DNA of 64,000 nt from Zea mays. Lineage: Eukaryota; Streptophyta; Magnoliopsida; Poales; Poaceae. The notes under the pieces were generated by a model. That model worked only from the letters and a program-made list of their open reading frames with translations, did not search any database and was not told the origin of the DNA. Positions 10,322-25,300 of the stretch are shown one piece after another. A program made the translations under genes and the position numbers. How positions within the stretch are numbered: position 1 is the stretch's first letter; the number at the start of each line of letters is the position of its first letter. The stretch is from positions 225,451,034-225,515,033 of the forward strand of contig NC_050097.1 of assembly GCF_902167145.1 (NCBI RefSeq), given 5' to 3'.

Positions 10322-13300
10322 AGGACACTCTCAACGTCTTGCTCGTGGAGAGTGATGCTTCAACCAGGCAGGTTGTCAGTGCCCTGCTTCGTTGCTGCAT
10401 GTACCAAGGTTTGTTTATCCCAACTTAATATTTGGCACCGCATACTAGTGATTATTATCTAATTTATAGTAGATAGATGCATGATTTCATATATTCATAG
10501 CATCCAGCATAACTTGGAACTGTTTAACATCTATAAATACCAATTCTTTATCATATCTCAGCATAGAGATATCGAACAACAAGATGATAAGCATTGGCAA
10601 ATTAGTGTTTCATAAACATTTGCAAACTACCATGGATAATCGATGTATTAAAACAGTAAGCCGACTGACCAAATTAACTTACAATTTCAATTCACGGTTG
10701 CCCGTTAGTAATTGGCGGTGGTGTACGGACTGGATAGTCTCAGATCGGTGTAGCAGGGAGAGCTGTAGCATAGGACATCACGGGTGACGACGATGCCACA
10801 TATGGCTGTGCAGCAAGAAAGGTGATGTTTGGCATATAGTGATTCAGTGCCTATAGGAAGGATGTTGAGGTGGGTGGCTGTTAGTAGGATTTCAGCCTAA
10901 TAATTAGGTGACATGCTTGCTTGAAATTGTAGGAAGGAGAGATTGTGTATAATACGTGGGATATAGTGTGGGATGCATTGCATTGAGCCTTTGGGGTGAA
11001 TGTATACAGGAAGATCATCTCGGGATTACAATCAATCCAATCAATCATAAACCAACCATATCAAGACTTGCCTAATATACTCTAACAGAAACAAGGAGCA
11101 GATGGTATTGTTGATAGATCGGATGATGTGTTTAGGCTTGCCATTTTCGAGTCGTAGTGTAGGGGCAAGGCATGCTGAGTTGAGTGCTATGCGTAAGGAA
11201 GAAGGTGTGGGCATTGTAGTTCTATCAAGCTTCCTGCCATTGTCACACTAGATGGCCTTAACAAAGGCGCTGAACTAAGTGGAGACATAAGGAAAGAAAT
11301 ATAGAGAGTAGGGAACATGTACAACTTGAGTCGCGGTGGAAAAATTCAAAGAAAATATGAGCAATTAGCACAAATAACGAAATTATATTTGTAACTGGAA
11401 GACACCTACAACAGATGTCCACAAGTCACAATGTACATATGAGATGTTGACACACTAAAAGAAAGATGAACAACACGACTGAGTTGACACGCGTGACATA
11501 TAGCTTTCATATCTTTATTACAAGACTGGATGGCAGAATCATGAACAAGTTTGGTTAGCTCCTCATGACCTGGATATCCAAGACAAGTCCAGAGTGAGGA
11601 TGAGGTGCTGCTGCTCTTGATGGCCTGGTGAAGAGTAAGGATTGCATGGACGATGCTTTAGCAGTGTGGCGTTGCTGATTGTTACTAAGACTATGCTAGT
11701 ACTTGCGAGTACTTGGAGTTGTCTTATGGTGTGTGACCTTGGCCCTACCCTCGAAAGAGGCGAAAGCCGGATTTTGTTCCATTATCTAAAAAAACTAAGA
11801 CTATGCTAGTGCTCGAACGTCTAAATTGGTGCCAACGTACAGACACTGGTGGGGCTCACCATTGCAACATATACAACATTCCTTAAATTGTAACATATAC
11901 AACATCACTTTGAACTATCGCGACATCTAGATGAACTATTGCAACATCCGAAACATGCATTTGAACACATGAAACAACTGCAACATACACTTTCACATTA
12001 AAAAATCATTCATTGCAACATTCGAAAATCCCATGCAACACGAAGAAACAATGAACACAACATTATAGATTAGATATCACAACATCGCCGTCATATGGGC
12101 TACGATGGAGGAATTTGAGGAGGTAGATCAACTCCATCCTTAAATAAGGCAATTTTGTAATGTTTGTCGTAGAACACCAACTCAACAATTATGTTTGTGT
12201 CATCCTTATCCTGCAAATGGACACAAACTTCAACATGGGCTAGGATGGTGAAAGGGCCTCTAGTTGAGTTGGTTAGGTGGTCTGAGTAGCACTCCTCAGG
12301 TACTGAGTTCGACTCCTCGTGGGAGCAAATTTCATGCTAAGGTTACAAAAAATCCCCTCATCTGTCCCATGCCAAATCATAGGTCTAAGGCTCGGCCCCG
12401 GTCGCGCTCGTTCTCACATGGGCTACGTTGCTGCTATGTATGGGTGGGGCAGGGGTTCAGGGATTTTCTCGACCTACGTGAGGTCCTTTTCTTAATGTAA
12501 TACTCGAGGGTTGTCTTACTCCCACAGGTCGAGTTTTTTATATGGGCTAGGATGTACAAGGAGATGGATTCGAGGCCCAAGCTACAGCTCTAGCCCTTGG
12601 CCCATTACCTTTGAGCTTACCGGAGGGAGGAGGGTATAGGTCCCACCACTAGCGCTGCTCACGGGGCTCCTTCTTGTCCTCCTATTTCCCTACGTCATAT
12701 CAGGCTCCGCATGCCGAGGGATCGAGATCCAGCGAGCCCCCTTTATGCGTAGCCTGGAGTAGGGAGGCAGGATGATGGTGCACAAACATCGTCGCTGTGA
12801 AGGCTGTCGTACACTCCATTGGCCTCGACTTTGACATATTTGGTGAAGAGTGCACATAAAATGTGTGTGTTGGGGGGGGACAGTGTTGTTGGGAGAGCAC
12901 CCGACACATGTTCGATATTTCTAGCAACATTCAAACACTTGTATAGTAGCATTTCCATTATTAATAGGCCACCAGTCGACGACACCCATTGCTTGGTGGC
13001 GAAACCTCACATCCCAATTTGTCTATATTGCTTGGGGCATATTTAGATTTTGAACTAATTTTTTAGCGTTTTTGCATTGGCATTTTAAACTTGAAATACT
13101 AAATTTTAAAACCTTGGCTCCACCGCTATGGGAGTTGAGCCACTATAGAGGGACACATGTGCTTAATGTTAGAGGATAGTAGAGCGACCAACGTGAGCTA
13201 CTAGTGGTCAATGTATGGAGAGGACGAGATACTCTTGGTAATACATGACATAAAGTCAAAAGAGGATGCCACATGGTAGCAAAGGGGAAACATGATTCAT

Positions 13301-16300
13301 CAAAGGCAATTTGATGGGATATGATTATGTGTCAACGGATAGTGTCAAAGCAAGAACTAAGATTAGGGTAGAATAAACATCTGAAGATGATTGTAATTAG
13401 CATTTTGAAATGGAGAAACTCAAAAAGATGGAATTTTGAAATGATGAACTTTTGTTAATAAGGTTGTTTGTAGTAGCTAAAGTCTCGGCACACAAGAAAA
13501 GGGCATGTGTACATGGATGAGGGATTCGACGGAGTTAGTGAGCATGTGGATCATGCATTTGTCCTTACAATTTTGACGAGAGTTTATGGTCAAGAAAAGC
13601 GTAGGAGAATGCCACGAGAAGCTAAGAATCTAGAGGTGGCATCATCGACAAATTTGGTGCCATTGTTAGAATGGATTTCTAAGGTAGATTTGTGGTAACA
13701 TAGGGTATAAACTGAATGAAATATTGATGAACCTTTATAGGAGGTCCAACGACAAAATAGCTCGATAAAAATGTGAAAATTATCAAGCATAACAAATTAA
13801 TAGTTCAAAATACAATTGATTGATGAAAGGGTTACAACATATAGGCCTATACTTCCCCTAACCCTAATAGGCCTAATGGGTTGGGCTATGCTAGGCCCAT
13901 AACACACACAACCATAATATAAAACTGTCTAACACCTCATGATGTTGAAACTTAGCCACATCAGATGTTGAGACTGGATTGAAACTCCGAGAACACCGAG
14001 GATAGAAGACCCTTTGTGAAGATGTCCTCAAACCGCGAGCTTGTCGAGACATGGAGAACACGGATGTCCCCGATGACAATGCACTTGCGGCCGAAGTGAA
14101 GATCAATATCAACATTCGTGCGCTGATGCTGGACTAGGTTAACAGACAGGTAGACTGTTGACTTATCGCAGTATACGAGTGTACTCCTGGTGAGCGGGAT
14201 GTGGAGCTCCTAAAGGAGTTTTCAGAGCCATCTCGCCTCGCTACGCCATTGGCGACAATGAGATACTCAACCTTGGTACTAGAGCGGGAGACCACATGTT
14301 GATGCTTGTAGAACTAGGAGATGAGGTTATCTCAAAGGAACACAACATAGTTGGAGGTGGATCGACATGTGTTCAGGCAACCTGGCCTGTCAGCATAAGT
14401 GTAGACGATCTGCTCGTGGATGGAGGAGCGCCGAAGAAACCTGTAGCTGAGTGTACCATGAAGGTACCAGAGGATGTGCTTGACAGTTATCAAGTGTGGT
14501 TCCCAGGGATCATGCATGTGAGGCATACCTGCTAGACTGCATAGGCAATGTCAGGTGAGGTATTGGAGGGCACCAACAATGCTCCAGTAAGCATTAGGGT
14601 CGCTGACTGGATGACCTCGCTAGAGACCTGCTATCCACCGGAGTCACACATGGCTTACAATCCTTCATGAAAGCACGCTCCAAGACATCCAAGGTGTACT
14701 ACTACTGCTGAAGGAATAGGCCATCTGAGCGATGTTCGACAACAATGACTAAGAAGTGATGAAGGGGCTAGATCCTTCATTGCGAACTCATGCTGAAGAG
14801 TCGTAATCATCTAGTGCAGGAGAGCTGAAGTAGACACAATGAGTACAATGTCAATGACATACAGGAGGAGGTACATGATGTCACTGCCACACTGGCAGAG
14901 GAACAATGAAGTGTGTGACTCTTAGAACCCGGGAACGTGGAACTTACCAGGAGTGTTAGAACAATCTCATTCCTGTAGTGTTAAAACCTAGATTTAGTAG
15001 TGTTCTGCATACTAGGTTCCCGTTCCTCGATCCCATCGATCTGGGAATCTGGTTACTAAGGTCTGACTTGGCCTCAATAAACCCCAAAGAGAGCAAGTAA
15101 GAGGCAAACCGGCTATGCCAAGTATTAGGTGCCTGCTTCAAGCCATACAGAGGCTTATTGAGCTTGTAGACCATATCAAGGTGAGTGAAATAAACAAAAT
15201 TGAGGGATTGGTTGCAATAGACCATCTCGGTAAGAGTGACGTGAAGAAATACATTCTTGATGTCTGACTGATGTACTGGCTATGAATGAGTCAGCCAGTG
15301 AGAGAACTGTTTGGACATTAGCAGACTTCACCATAGGGTTGAAGTTCTCATCATAGTCAACTCTAGGGTGCTAAGTGAATCTCCAGAGAACCCAACATGC
15401 CTTGCACCTATCTAAAGAGCCATTAGCCTTTCGCTTATGTGTCGAGACCCACTTGTTAGTCACTACATTGCGGCCATGAGGGCACGATACCAAGTCCTAG
15501 GTGTGGTTGGCAAGGAGGGCCTCATACTCTTCCTCGATAGCGTAGCACTAGTAAGGATCGACGAGGGCGCGATGGACGAAATATGACACACGGGACACCA
15601 ACAGAGAGGATGTCACATTAAGGACAAGACGGTTGACGGAGCGAAGAATGTCGGTGTCCTGATGAGTCATCATCGGGTGGACATGGTGGGGATCACGGCG
15701 AAGAAGAGGAGGGTGATACACCACCAACTCAGTTGGAGAGCTATGGTGCACTCGCCCATCTATGTCGTTGATAGACATGCACGAGGTCGGCAGAGCGGGC
15801 GAGGGTAGTAGTGGCACAACCAAAGCAGGTGAGGACACGACCGAGGAGGCCGAGGCCACTGCCGGAGATGCTGAAGCCACGTATGGTCCAGTGGGGGACA
15901 TTAGGACCTCACACGGCGTAGCAGGGAGCAGCAGGACAGCCTGGGGCGAGGCTAGAGACACACGTCCATGGGGGAGGGGGACCGGGCCATAGGCGGGGGC
16001 GGTGGAGGTAAACATGCAGGTGGAAAAACTGAGGTGGTTGTCCTGAGGGAGCCACAAGGTCAATCTGGCTCAACTCGAAGGTGGAGTTGGAGGGGGATGA
16101 GAAGGGGAAGTCTATCTCATCGAAAATGACATGGCGGGAGATCAACATGCGGTGGGTATTGAGATCAAGACATCGGTACTCCTTGTGATCAGAAGAGTAC
16201 CCGAGAAGACACAATAGAAGGGTCGAGGGGCAAGCTTATGAGAAGTAGTAGCAGAGAGATTAGGGTAGCACATACACCCAAAGACATGAAGATGGTCACA

Positions 16301-19300
16301 GGATGGGGTGATGCCAAAGAGAGCAAAGTAGGGCATGGGAGTACAGATCGTCATGGGAGGAGTTTGAGCTAGTAGGTGGTGGTATGAATATTCTTAACCC
16401 AATAGCGAGCATGGACTGAGGCCTGAAACAACAAAGAGCATATTATGTTGGCAGTAGTGCGAATAATGCATTTAACCTTACTGTTCTAGGGAGAGGTGTA
16501 TGGGCATGACATCCGTAGCTACACGCCATGAGAAAGCAAGAAAGCTCGAAAGGAGTTATCAAACTCACGACCTTTATCACAATGGGCGATCGTAATGGTG
16601 CGAATGAATTGAATGGAAACCCAAGGAAAATGTGCAAAAGAGTGGTAAAAGTATCAGACTTCAAACGCAAGAGTTAAGTCCACAAATTGTGAGAAAAATC
16701 AACTGCCACCAAGTAATACTTATAACTGGACACTAAGAACTAGTGATGTCCATAAGTGATGGTGTATGAGATTAAAAAATACGCGTAACCTGAGAGGAGG
16801 AACATGGGAAAGGAAGTCGAACATGACGACCTAGCTGATAGGCATGTCATAGATGCTCTGGAGTACCCCTAGTACACGAGATTATGGAACTACGACACAA
16901 CTGGGACAACACGTCGAAGCTAGGGTGACCAAGTCGACGATGCTAGGTACTAGAAGGAGTGGTAGTAGTTAGAGCATGCGGCGATGGCGAGGAGGAAGGA
17001 GGGGATGTTGTGAGAACTGCCTTGACAAGGGTTGCACGTCCCGCTGGGTGCATTAAGGCCGCTTTCCATCTCGGTAAAATGATCAACAACCTTATCCACT
17101 AATGGAATCAAGTCATTTTCCTTAGTTTCCTGACCGGGAGAGGCATGCCCAGGTATTTACAGGGGAAATTCTCCACTTTACACGCCATAACTTCTTGCAC
17201 CTCTCCTAACTCCTATTCCCCACATTGGATAGGAGTGACCGAGTTCTTACTAATGTTAGTTACCAACCCTGTAGCGTTTCCGAACATACGCAAAAGCTCC
17301 TTTATCAAGGCTAATTCAACCCTCCTAGATTGCAGAAAAATGACAACATCATCAGGATATAAGGAAATTCTTTGGCCATGACCTCTTCTCAACAAAGGTT
17401 GCAGATAACCCATTTCCACTGCCTTACACACCATTGAGTTTAGGACATCCATAGCCATAATGAAAAGCATAGGCGATAGAGGATCCCCTTGACGTAATCC
17501 TCTTTGATGTGAAATAAGGTTACCTGGCTCGCCTGTAGGAGAGTAAACTCCAGCCAGGTGGCGGAATGCACCATTCTAATCCTAAGAACAGGGGGCTACC
17601 TAGGGTTTGCCTAGTGAGATGGATGAACACAAAAACACACAAGGATTTAGAGAGGTTCGGGCCACCAGAGCGTAATAAACTACTCCACTGTGGGTTGTAT
17701 TGCTGAGAGCTTGAGAAAGCTTAGGCCTAGATGGAGGTGCCTCCGAGGGAGTTTAAGTGAGCTTGTCCCCCTGTATCGTGTGGACACGTGGCGGCATCGG
17801 ACCCTATATGTGTGGAGGGCCTGCGCCAAGGATGCGGGCCGGCTAAAGCCCTAGGCTCGTATCGACCGGGGTGCAAAAGGCACGCAAGGAAATCCGATCA
17901 TCACACATGTCCATCAAGGACTCATCACTCATCCTGGGTGGCCCAAGTGGCGTTTGCGTGGGTTCGGGTCTTACTGGCGGGGGGTCCGGACCCACAGGTG
18001 TTGTCCCTGAGCATACCCCGCTCAGTCCCTCAGCACGCGGTTACGGCTAACCGCATGGGTTCCTACCGTGACACAATAACAGAGGCCAGAGGGTACCCCA
18101 TTCACAGGGTACCTACATCGCCATTAACCAACACCCTAGTAGACGAACTCCTTAGCAGCTTGGACAAAACACCGCACCAAACAGGGCCAAAACCCAAAAA
18201 TTTCAATACTTCAAGCAAGAAAGGCCATTACACAGAGTCAAAAGCCTTCGTGATGTGGGTGCTGAGGACCATAGACTCCTGTGTACCACCACCCACTATC
18301 ATTGCCTTGAGCCAACTGAACGAAAACTGAGAAAGTGTCGACCCTACTATTGAGCACTGTGCAGTTGCTACTCTTCCAAGCCAACAGGATGCCACCCCTG
18401 ATGCCCTAGGCCAACAGGAAAATGAATTCATCAAATCAGATCCCAATATCGACATAACCATCCGTCTTGAAATGGTTGCTTTTTTAGTCTACTGGAGACA
18501 CACTAGGTCAGGTTTAGTGGAGCTAACCATGACCCTGACCGCATCTCTCCGACACGTATGGTTGAGGCCTAGAATTTTTGATGGATCCATTGATAAATAA
18601 AGAAAGAACTACTTGATCGAACAGGGGAGGCCTCATACAATAGCCTCCACCCTCCCAGGCACCAACACTGAAACCACCTCTTCATCTAGATGATCAGGGA
18701 TGCACCAGCCGAAAAAAGAAGCCAAGCCATCAACTTGTGATTTTTTACATGGGCTTCAAAACTAGACGCTCAAACTCTATCACCACATCCTTCCTTAGGG
18801 AGTCAACATCCCCAATATTCCCTAGCCTTTGAACAAGCTCTGCCTGTAGGTGTTTGGGGTTGGAGTTTGGGGCTCCTTTTCCCCCTTTTTGCAAGGCGAC
18901 CACTCCGGCGAGGAGCAAAATCCGGCGGAAGCACCTTACTTCCTCTCTTATGAGGTACAAGACATGGTAGGAGTCCACTTGTAGCTTGAGACAGGCTGGC
19001 GAGGAAAGCACACACATGAGAGCGTATCTGAGCATCGCAAGTGTCCTGAACTGCAACCGTCCGAGGTCTTCTCATGTAAACATGTCGGATGGATCGACCA
19101 ATAATTGCTAGAGGCGGCGAGGTAGGCAAAACAGTACAAGCAACCACAGCCGGATGAGCAGCAGAGAGAGCTGACTCTGCGGGTTGGGCCACCTCCCCAC
19201 CGATCGCCACCAAAAGAACAATATTGTGGCCAGTCTCCAAGCCACAAAGTCGTTGGGAAGCATCAAATTGGTCCCCAACCCTGCCTCCTTACCGGTCCAC

Positions 19301-22300
19301 TGGAATTCTGGCACAAGATTTGAATCAGGGGCTGACGACACCGAGGTTTCCCCCACCACAACATTTGCTGTCTTAGGCCCTACCCCACCACCACGCACTG
19401 CACAAATGGGCGTTGGGGCAATAACATCGCCATCAACTCCTTCGCCAGAGCCGCCGCACGCCCCAGGTAAGGAGAATGGCCACACTGCTGCTGGGGGTGA
19501 GAGTTACTATCTGACGTTGGGGAGGAAGAAGAACCCCCGGTGCCACCGCGGATGGGCAGGAGATTACAGCCACAGAAAGTGCCACCGTGTACCTCTGATG
19601 ATAGTACCGGCTCTAGAATGTGGATTAAGTCCAACCGGCAACTCCAAGCTGAGGCCAGCAAGACCGATAAATCATGATGCGCTTCAGACTCAGGTTGTAA
19701 CTCCACCAGTGAGCACCAACTGCTCAACACGCTCTGCACTGTGGTAAGATCTCGAGCATGAAAATGAAGTAGTGTCGATTCAGCATGGGCAAAACTCAAC
19801 CACCTTAAGAATTTCAAAGGGCCATTAGGCGTATCGAATACAACACCATTATTGAACACCCTAACAACAACCTCTTCATCAGGGAGCATCAGAATGAAAT
19901 CCTCAGGTGAAGTCCGTTTGACGGACAGATGCTCTCCACTTTTTTTTGAACACGCAGGAGAGCTGCGTATCATTGAATTAAGAAGGGTCTAAAATTAGAC
20001 CAAATACAAACACAACAGGAAAAAAGAAATAAAGAAAAAGGAGAAGAAAGAAAATAAACAAGGCCATCCTGCCCCCACAACCTAGACTCAAACACCATCC
20101 TTCCCTTATGAAGTTAGCTACTGAACTCTCTACTAGAGCCCTACATGACACCTGGAATGGGAGCTGTAATAAGGGCAAGATGTTTGGCCCCCGCAAAATT
20201 TCAAATAATAATTTCTTCTTCAGATCTTCTAATAGCACCCTCCAGGCTAGGTGTAGCTCTATCAAAAACACATCCATTTCTATGGTTCCAGAGAGTCCAA
20301 AGCCCTAGGGTAATCAAGGAATTGAGCCCTTTTTTAGCAATCCCCTGCAACTGCTCACTGATTCTGCTCCACCATTCCATCGTTTTAGTTTCTCCCACCA
20401 CAGGAGCAAAGGCAGACAAGTTGACCTGTCCCAGCAGCTGAAACCAAAAACACACCCCACCAAAATGTGATCTATGGTTTCTTGCTCTTGGTCACACATG
20501 ACACATTTGTTAGGATGGCTAAGTCCTCTCTTCTGCAGACGATCTGCTGTCCAGCATCTTCCAAGATCAGCAAGCCATAAAAAAATTTACATTTGGGAGG
20601 GGACCAGGTTTTCCAAATTAATTCCCAATACTTAGCCATGGTCGACCTGATGAAGAGGCCATTATAAGCTGCTTTCGCTGAATAAATTCCATCAGTAGCG
20701 AACCTAAAAATATGCTTGCCCTCCCTATCTGGATGAAGCTGGATACTTTGAAGTTCATCCCAGACATCAAGGAGGTCGGCAAAGACACCTACTGTCAAGG
20801 CCCCTTTAATATCAGTTAACCATTTTCTGTCTGTCAAGGCCTCAAGCACAGTTCTGCTGTTCCTAATCCTTTTTGGCACCGCTGCAAGCAGTCGAGGAGC
20901 AATGTCTTCAATATTCTTTCCGTGGACCCAACGATCTTGCCAAAATAAGGTTGAAGACCCATTCCCAATGTCAGTGAGCAGGGCGGTGTAGAAAAAGGTC
21001 TTTATTTTGTTAGATATCTGCATGGGCAGTGAGGACCAAGGCTTATCCAGATCCGTTTTGCGTAGCCACAACCATCTCATTCTTAAGGCCCATCCTAGTT
21101 CTTTAAGACTAGAAATCCCAAGTCCGCCAATTTCAAGAGGTCTACAAACTCTTCCCCAAGCCACTAAACAATGTCCTCCTCTGACCTCTTTCCTTCCACG
21201 CCAGAGAAATCATTTTCTGATCTTGTCGATAGCTTTGAGCGAGCCTGTGGGTATGTCGACTGCCATGACTAGATATATAAGCATGCCGGTCATCACATAC
21301 TGAACCTGCACTCTTCTGCCTGCCCTTGTCATGAGATCCGCTTTCCACCTAGAAAGTTGATCAGCCACTTTGTCAATAATGGGCTGCATCTGATTTTTGG
21401 ACAGCTTTTTTAAAGACAAAGGCAGACCAAGGTATTTGCAAGGGAAAGACGAGAGTTCGCAAGGAAGCCAATCATTGAAGGTGACCAGCTCTTCCTGACC
21501 ACATCGAATTGGATACACACTGCTTTTCTGAATATTAGTTTTTAATCCCGAAGCTTCTCCAAACAAATTCAGAATACCTAGAACAGTATGGATTTCACTC
21601 TCTCTTGGGTGGAAAAAAAGAACCGCATCATCAGCATAAAGCGAAATTCTGTGGTGTAGTGGTTTGGAGGAGAGAGGCTAAAGCTGCCCCTCCTCATCAG
21701 CTTTAGCCACAATGCATCCAAGGATGTCCATCACTAAAATAAAAAGCATAGGGGAGAGGGGATCCCCTTGCCGCAGCCCTCTCTTGTGGTGAATGATGTT
21801 CCCCGAAACTCCATTGAGTAGAACCTGAGTGGAGAAAGTTGCTAAAAGGCCACTCAAGATATCCCTCCAAATCTGCCCAAAACCCAAATGTTGGAGGACT
21901 TCAAGCAGAAAAGGCCAAGAGACAGAATCGAAGGCTTTAGTGATGTCAAGCTTCAAAAGTACCCTTGGTTGGTCTTGCTGGTGAAGCAATCTGGCAGTCT
22001 GCTAGACCAACATGAAGTTGTCTTGGATGAAGCGGCCTTTAATAAAGGCGCTCTGCCTTAGAGAAACTAGATCATGCAGTCATTGGGATAATCTGTTGGC
22101 CATCAACTTGGTGACAAGTTTAGCAATGTTGTGTACCAAACTGATAGGTCGAAAGTCTTTTACCTCCTCAGCCCCCTCCTTCTTAGGGATAAGAGTAACA
22201 AATGCAGTGTTAAGTCTTTCAAACTGCTGAAATTTTCTGCACCAAATTGCAGCAATAACAGCCATCACATCCCTTTTGATAATTGGCCAACAAACTTTAT

Positions 22301-25300
22301 AAAATCTACCTGTGTACCCATCAGGCCCTGGAGCCTTGTCTGAAGGTAGTTGCATTATGGATTCCAGAACCTCATTTTCATCAATCTGCGCATCTAAATC
22401 AGACAGGTCATGAGAAGGTAGACCCAGGTATTCCAAATCAACAGTCAAGGAGCCTTCTGCAACCTCCTCGGCGACCTACTCCGGTGAAAAAGTCGACCTC
22501 AGACCAGCAGACAACACAAACAGAGCAGTACAAATATCAAACTCATTGCGCACCATCTTGTTGGAACGCTCAAGGAAACATATTAAAGGCTCCGACAAAC
22601 TTGTTGGAGCTGCCACCAAAGCACCAGGCGCCAGCGACAGAGGGGTTAGACCAGCTCCCGCACCAACTTGTTCAACAACGCCAAAAGCCTTGGAGCTTCT
22701 AGAGCAGTGACGATGATGACGCTGATTAGCGCTGAACACAGTCCGACTGCTACTAGCATCATCCACTAGAGGGGTTATCTGCCTCCACACTTGGGCATGA
22801 ATAGTCATCATCTTTCTAGGTGCCATCAGTCATAGGCGCTCCCACACAGGGACCCGAGCACCATGTCGATCCATACCATGCTGCAGCAAACTCCTAGCAG
22901 CGTTGTGAGGGCACTGGGCGACACGATGACCCAATTGGCGGCAATAGAAGCATCACGTAGGCCCATCGGCAAAAGGCCACCCTGTGAGTTGACGCAAGGC
23001 AGTTAAAGCACCTCCCCTGGAGGTCCTCTGGAACCGGCCGATGGGGAGACTTCTGGTTCTCGCGCTGCTGAGATCTAGCCCGCTTGCTGATAATCAACTG
23101 CCAACCATCCTTGGACACTGCCGCCGCAAACGCCAAAGCACCCGAAGGCTCAGACCAAGATAGCAGGGCGGCCTTGAAGGTCTTAGGCCTCGCCGCCAAC
23201 CCAGAGATGCCCGACGAAGGCACAGGACTGTCCGCCTTCCACCGTTGAAACTTGGACTGTCCCGTAGGGACTAATGACGCTGCCCGCGGGGAACAGGAGG
23301 AAGGAACCGGCGCCCCGCAAGAGGAGGTTATAACCGCAGGGGTGGCAGCAACCACTGAGGCCCTGTTCGTTTTTATCAAATCCATGGGGATTGAGAGGGA
23401 TTGAATCCCCTACAAGTCAAAATCACCCTCAATCCACTCCAATCCCCCTCGATCCCCATGGATTAGGGATGAAACGAACAAAGCCTGAGGTGGACACCGC
23501 GGTCAAAGTGATCAACGATGGTGAGGGCTGGGGAAGGTGAGTCGGGGCGCTGGGTAGCTTGGGAGCCAAAGTGGTGGGGGCGAAAGGTCCACCGCTAGCC
23601 CTTTTTATCATTATTATGTTAGCTGTTGTGCTGTGCAATAGATGGTTACACATATAATTCAATAATATAAGAACAAGTTTTCTAACCTAGGCATGTTTAG
23701 ACGCATCTCACAGGTAGTCGAGCCTAATACCTAAGGTGGTACTAAGGTTGTTGCGCCCACTAGACTACAGACCCTTTCACCCTATAAGTTGTTGGGAATA
23801 GGAAACCGACAGAGGAATGTCTCTACAAGAGTAAATTTCAATGGCTATCTTTGAACTTGTTCTATGTTGACATCTCGCCCCTAGTACTTGCATATTGCAC
23901 ATTCAACTCCCAAAACTTGTCATGAATTCTTAGTGTCGATACTTGCATTGCACGCTCGGCTCCCTAAACTTGTTCTATGTTTTCATCTCGCTCCTTGTAC
24001 TTGCAAATTGTGTGGTAGACTCTCTAAACTCATATTACTATACCATCTAGGTCCAACCCCCGCACGCTGTGTTGTCCTTGCCCTTCGTCCCTCCACAAGT
24101 GCACGTCTCACAAACGCAACTACTCTATGCTTCACCACGCTTGTCCCGCCTACCTGCATCGCATGAATGACATAGTGTCATATTACCTTGTCACAATGAC
24201 ACTTGACACCACCATTTTGTACCCTTGCCAAGGCGCCTTGCTCCTATGGTGGTGTAGGCGCACGTCCATGCGGATGAGCTTGTCGGGACAAGAGACGAGG
24301 AAGGTCGGGAGGGTGAAGAGTGTGTGCGAGGAGATGGCGAGCATGAGAGCATGCATAATGGGGGAGAGAAAGGAGACAAGGACTGTGGTGGTATCAATGT
24401 TGGGTGTAGAGTGCAGTTACTGCTGGGCAAGGGTCGATATTGGTGGCATCGCAAGGTGTAGGAGCGAGTCGAGCAAGAGCATAGAGGGCCATGACGACAA
24501 GGGTTTGGCTAGACTTGTCTTTGAGAAAGCTAGGTTCGCTCGAAGTAGTGGTGCAAGTGAACATGGCAATGGGTGTGGCATCAACACATGTAGGCATGGG
24601 GTGGTAGAGCGATCATGGTGCAGTGCGACTTAGGTGAGGTGTGCATATGTGTGGCGACGATGCAGGGGGAGAGGGTGGACTGGGATGGCATACGAGTATG
24701 GGAATGAGAACTCATAACATGTTTAGGGAGCTGAGTGCACAACTTAAAGGTAATGGTATCGGGATGAGAATTCGGAACAAGGGAGTTAAGTTTAATTTGC
24801 ATGTAATCGGACTAGAATGAGAACTCGGGACAAATTTAAGAACGTTAGGTGAAATTTACTCTTTCTATAGCCTGATAGAGAGAGAAAAATAGAGCATTGT
24901 ATTGAGGGTAAGAGGATTACATATATAGGAAAGGCTACATGGGATTTGCTCTAGGCCCATAACACATACATAGAAGTTTAACACCCCCCCCCCCCCCGCA
25001 TTTGAAACTCTAGCTACGACAGATGTTGAGACTAGACCGAAACTCTGAGAACATCGAGGACGGAAGACCCGTGGTGAAGCTGTCTGCAAACTGTGTGTTA
25101 TTCAGAACGTGGAGAACACAAACGTCCCCGACGACAACGCGCTCACGGATAAAGTGAAGTTCGACCTCAACATGCTTCGCGTTGGTGGTGGACCAGGTTG
25201 ACGAAGAGGTAGACAGTGCTGAGGTTGTCACAGTAGACAAGTGTACTCCTAGTGAGGGGGTTGTGGAGCTCTTGAAGGAGATGTCGGAGCTAGATGGTTT

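Noticed and set aside
12260..12330. tRNA-like A and B boxes as a real tRNA gene
   Set aside because: No cloverleaf could be drawn, and the sequence is the head of a SINE with its own target duplication and T tail.
13507..13698. 63-codon plus ORF as a small gene
   Set aside because: No homology recognised, no splice or promoter context, and it is surrounded by decayed repeats.
15762..15992. Plus-strand ORF with Gly/Ala-rich product
   Set aside because: Antisense shadow of the Pro/Ala-rich linker of the minus-strand Copia pol.
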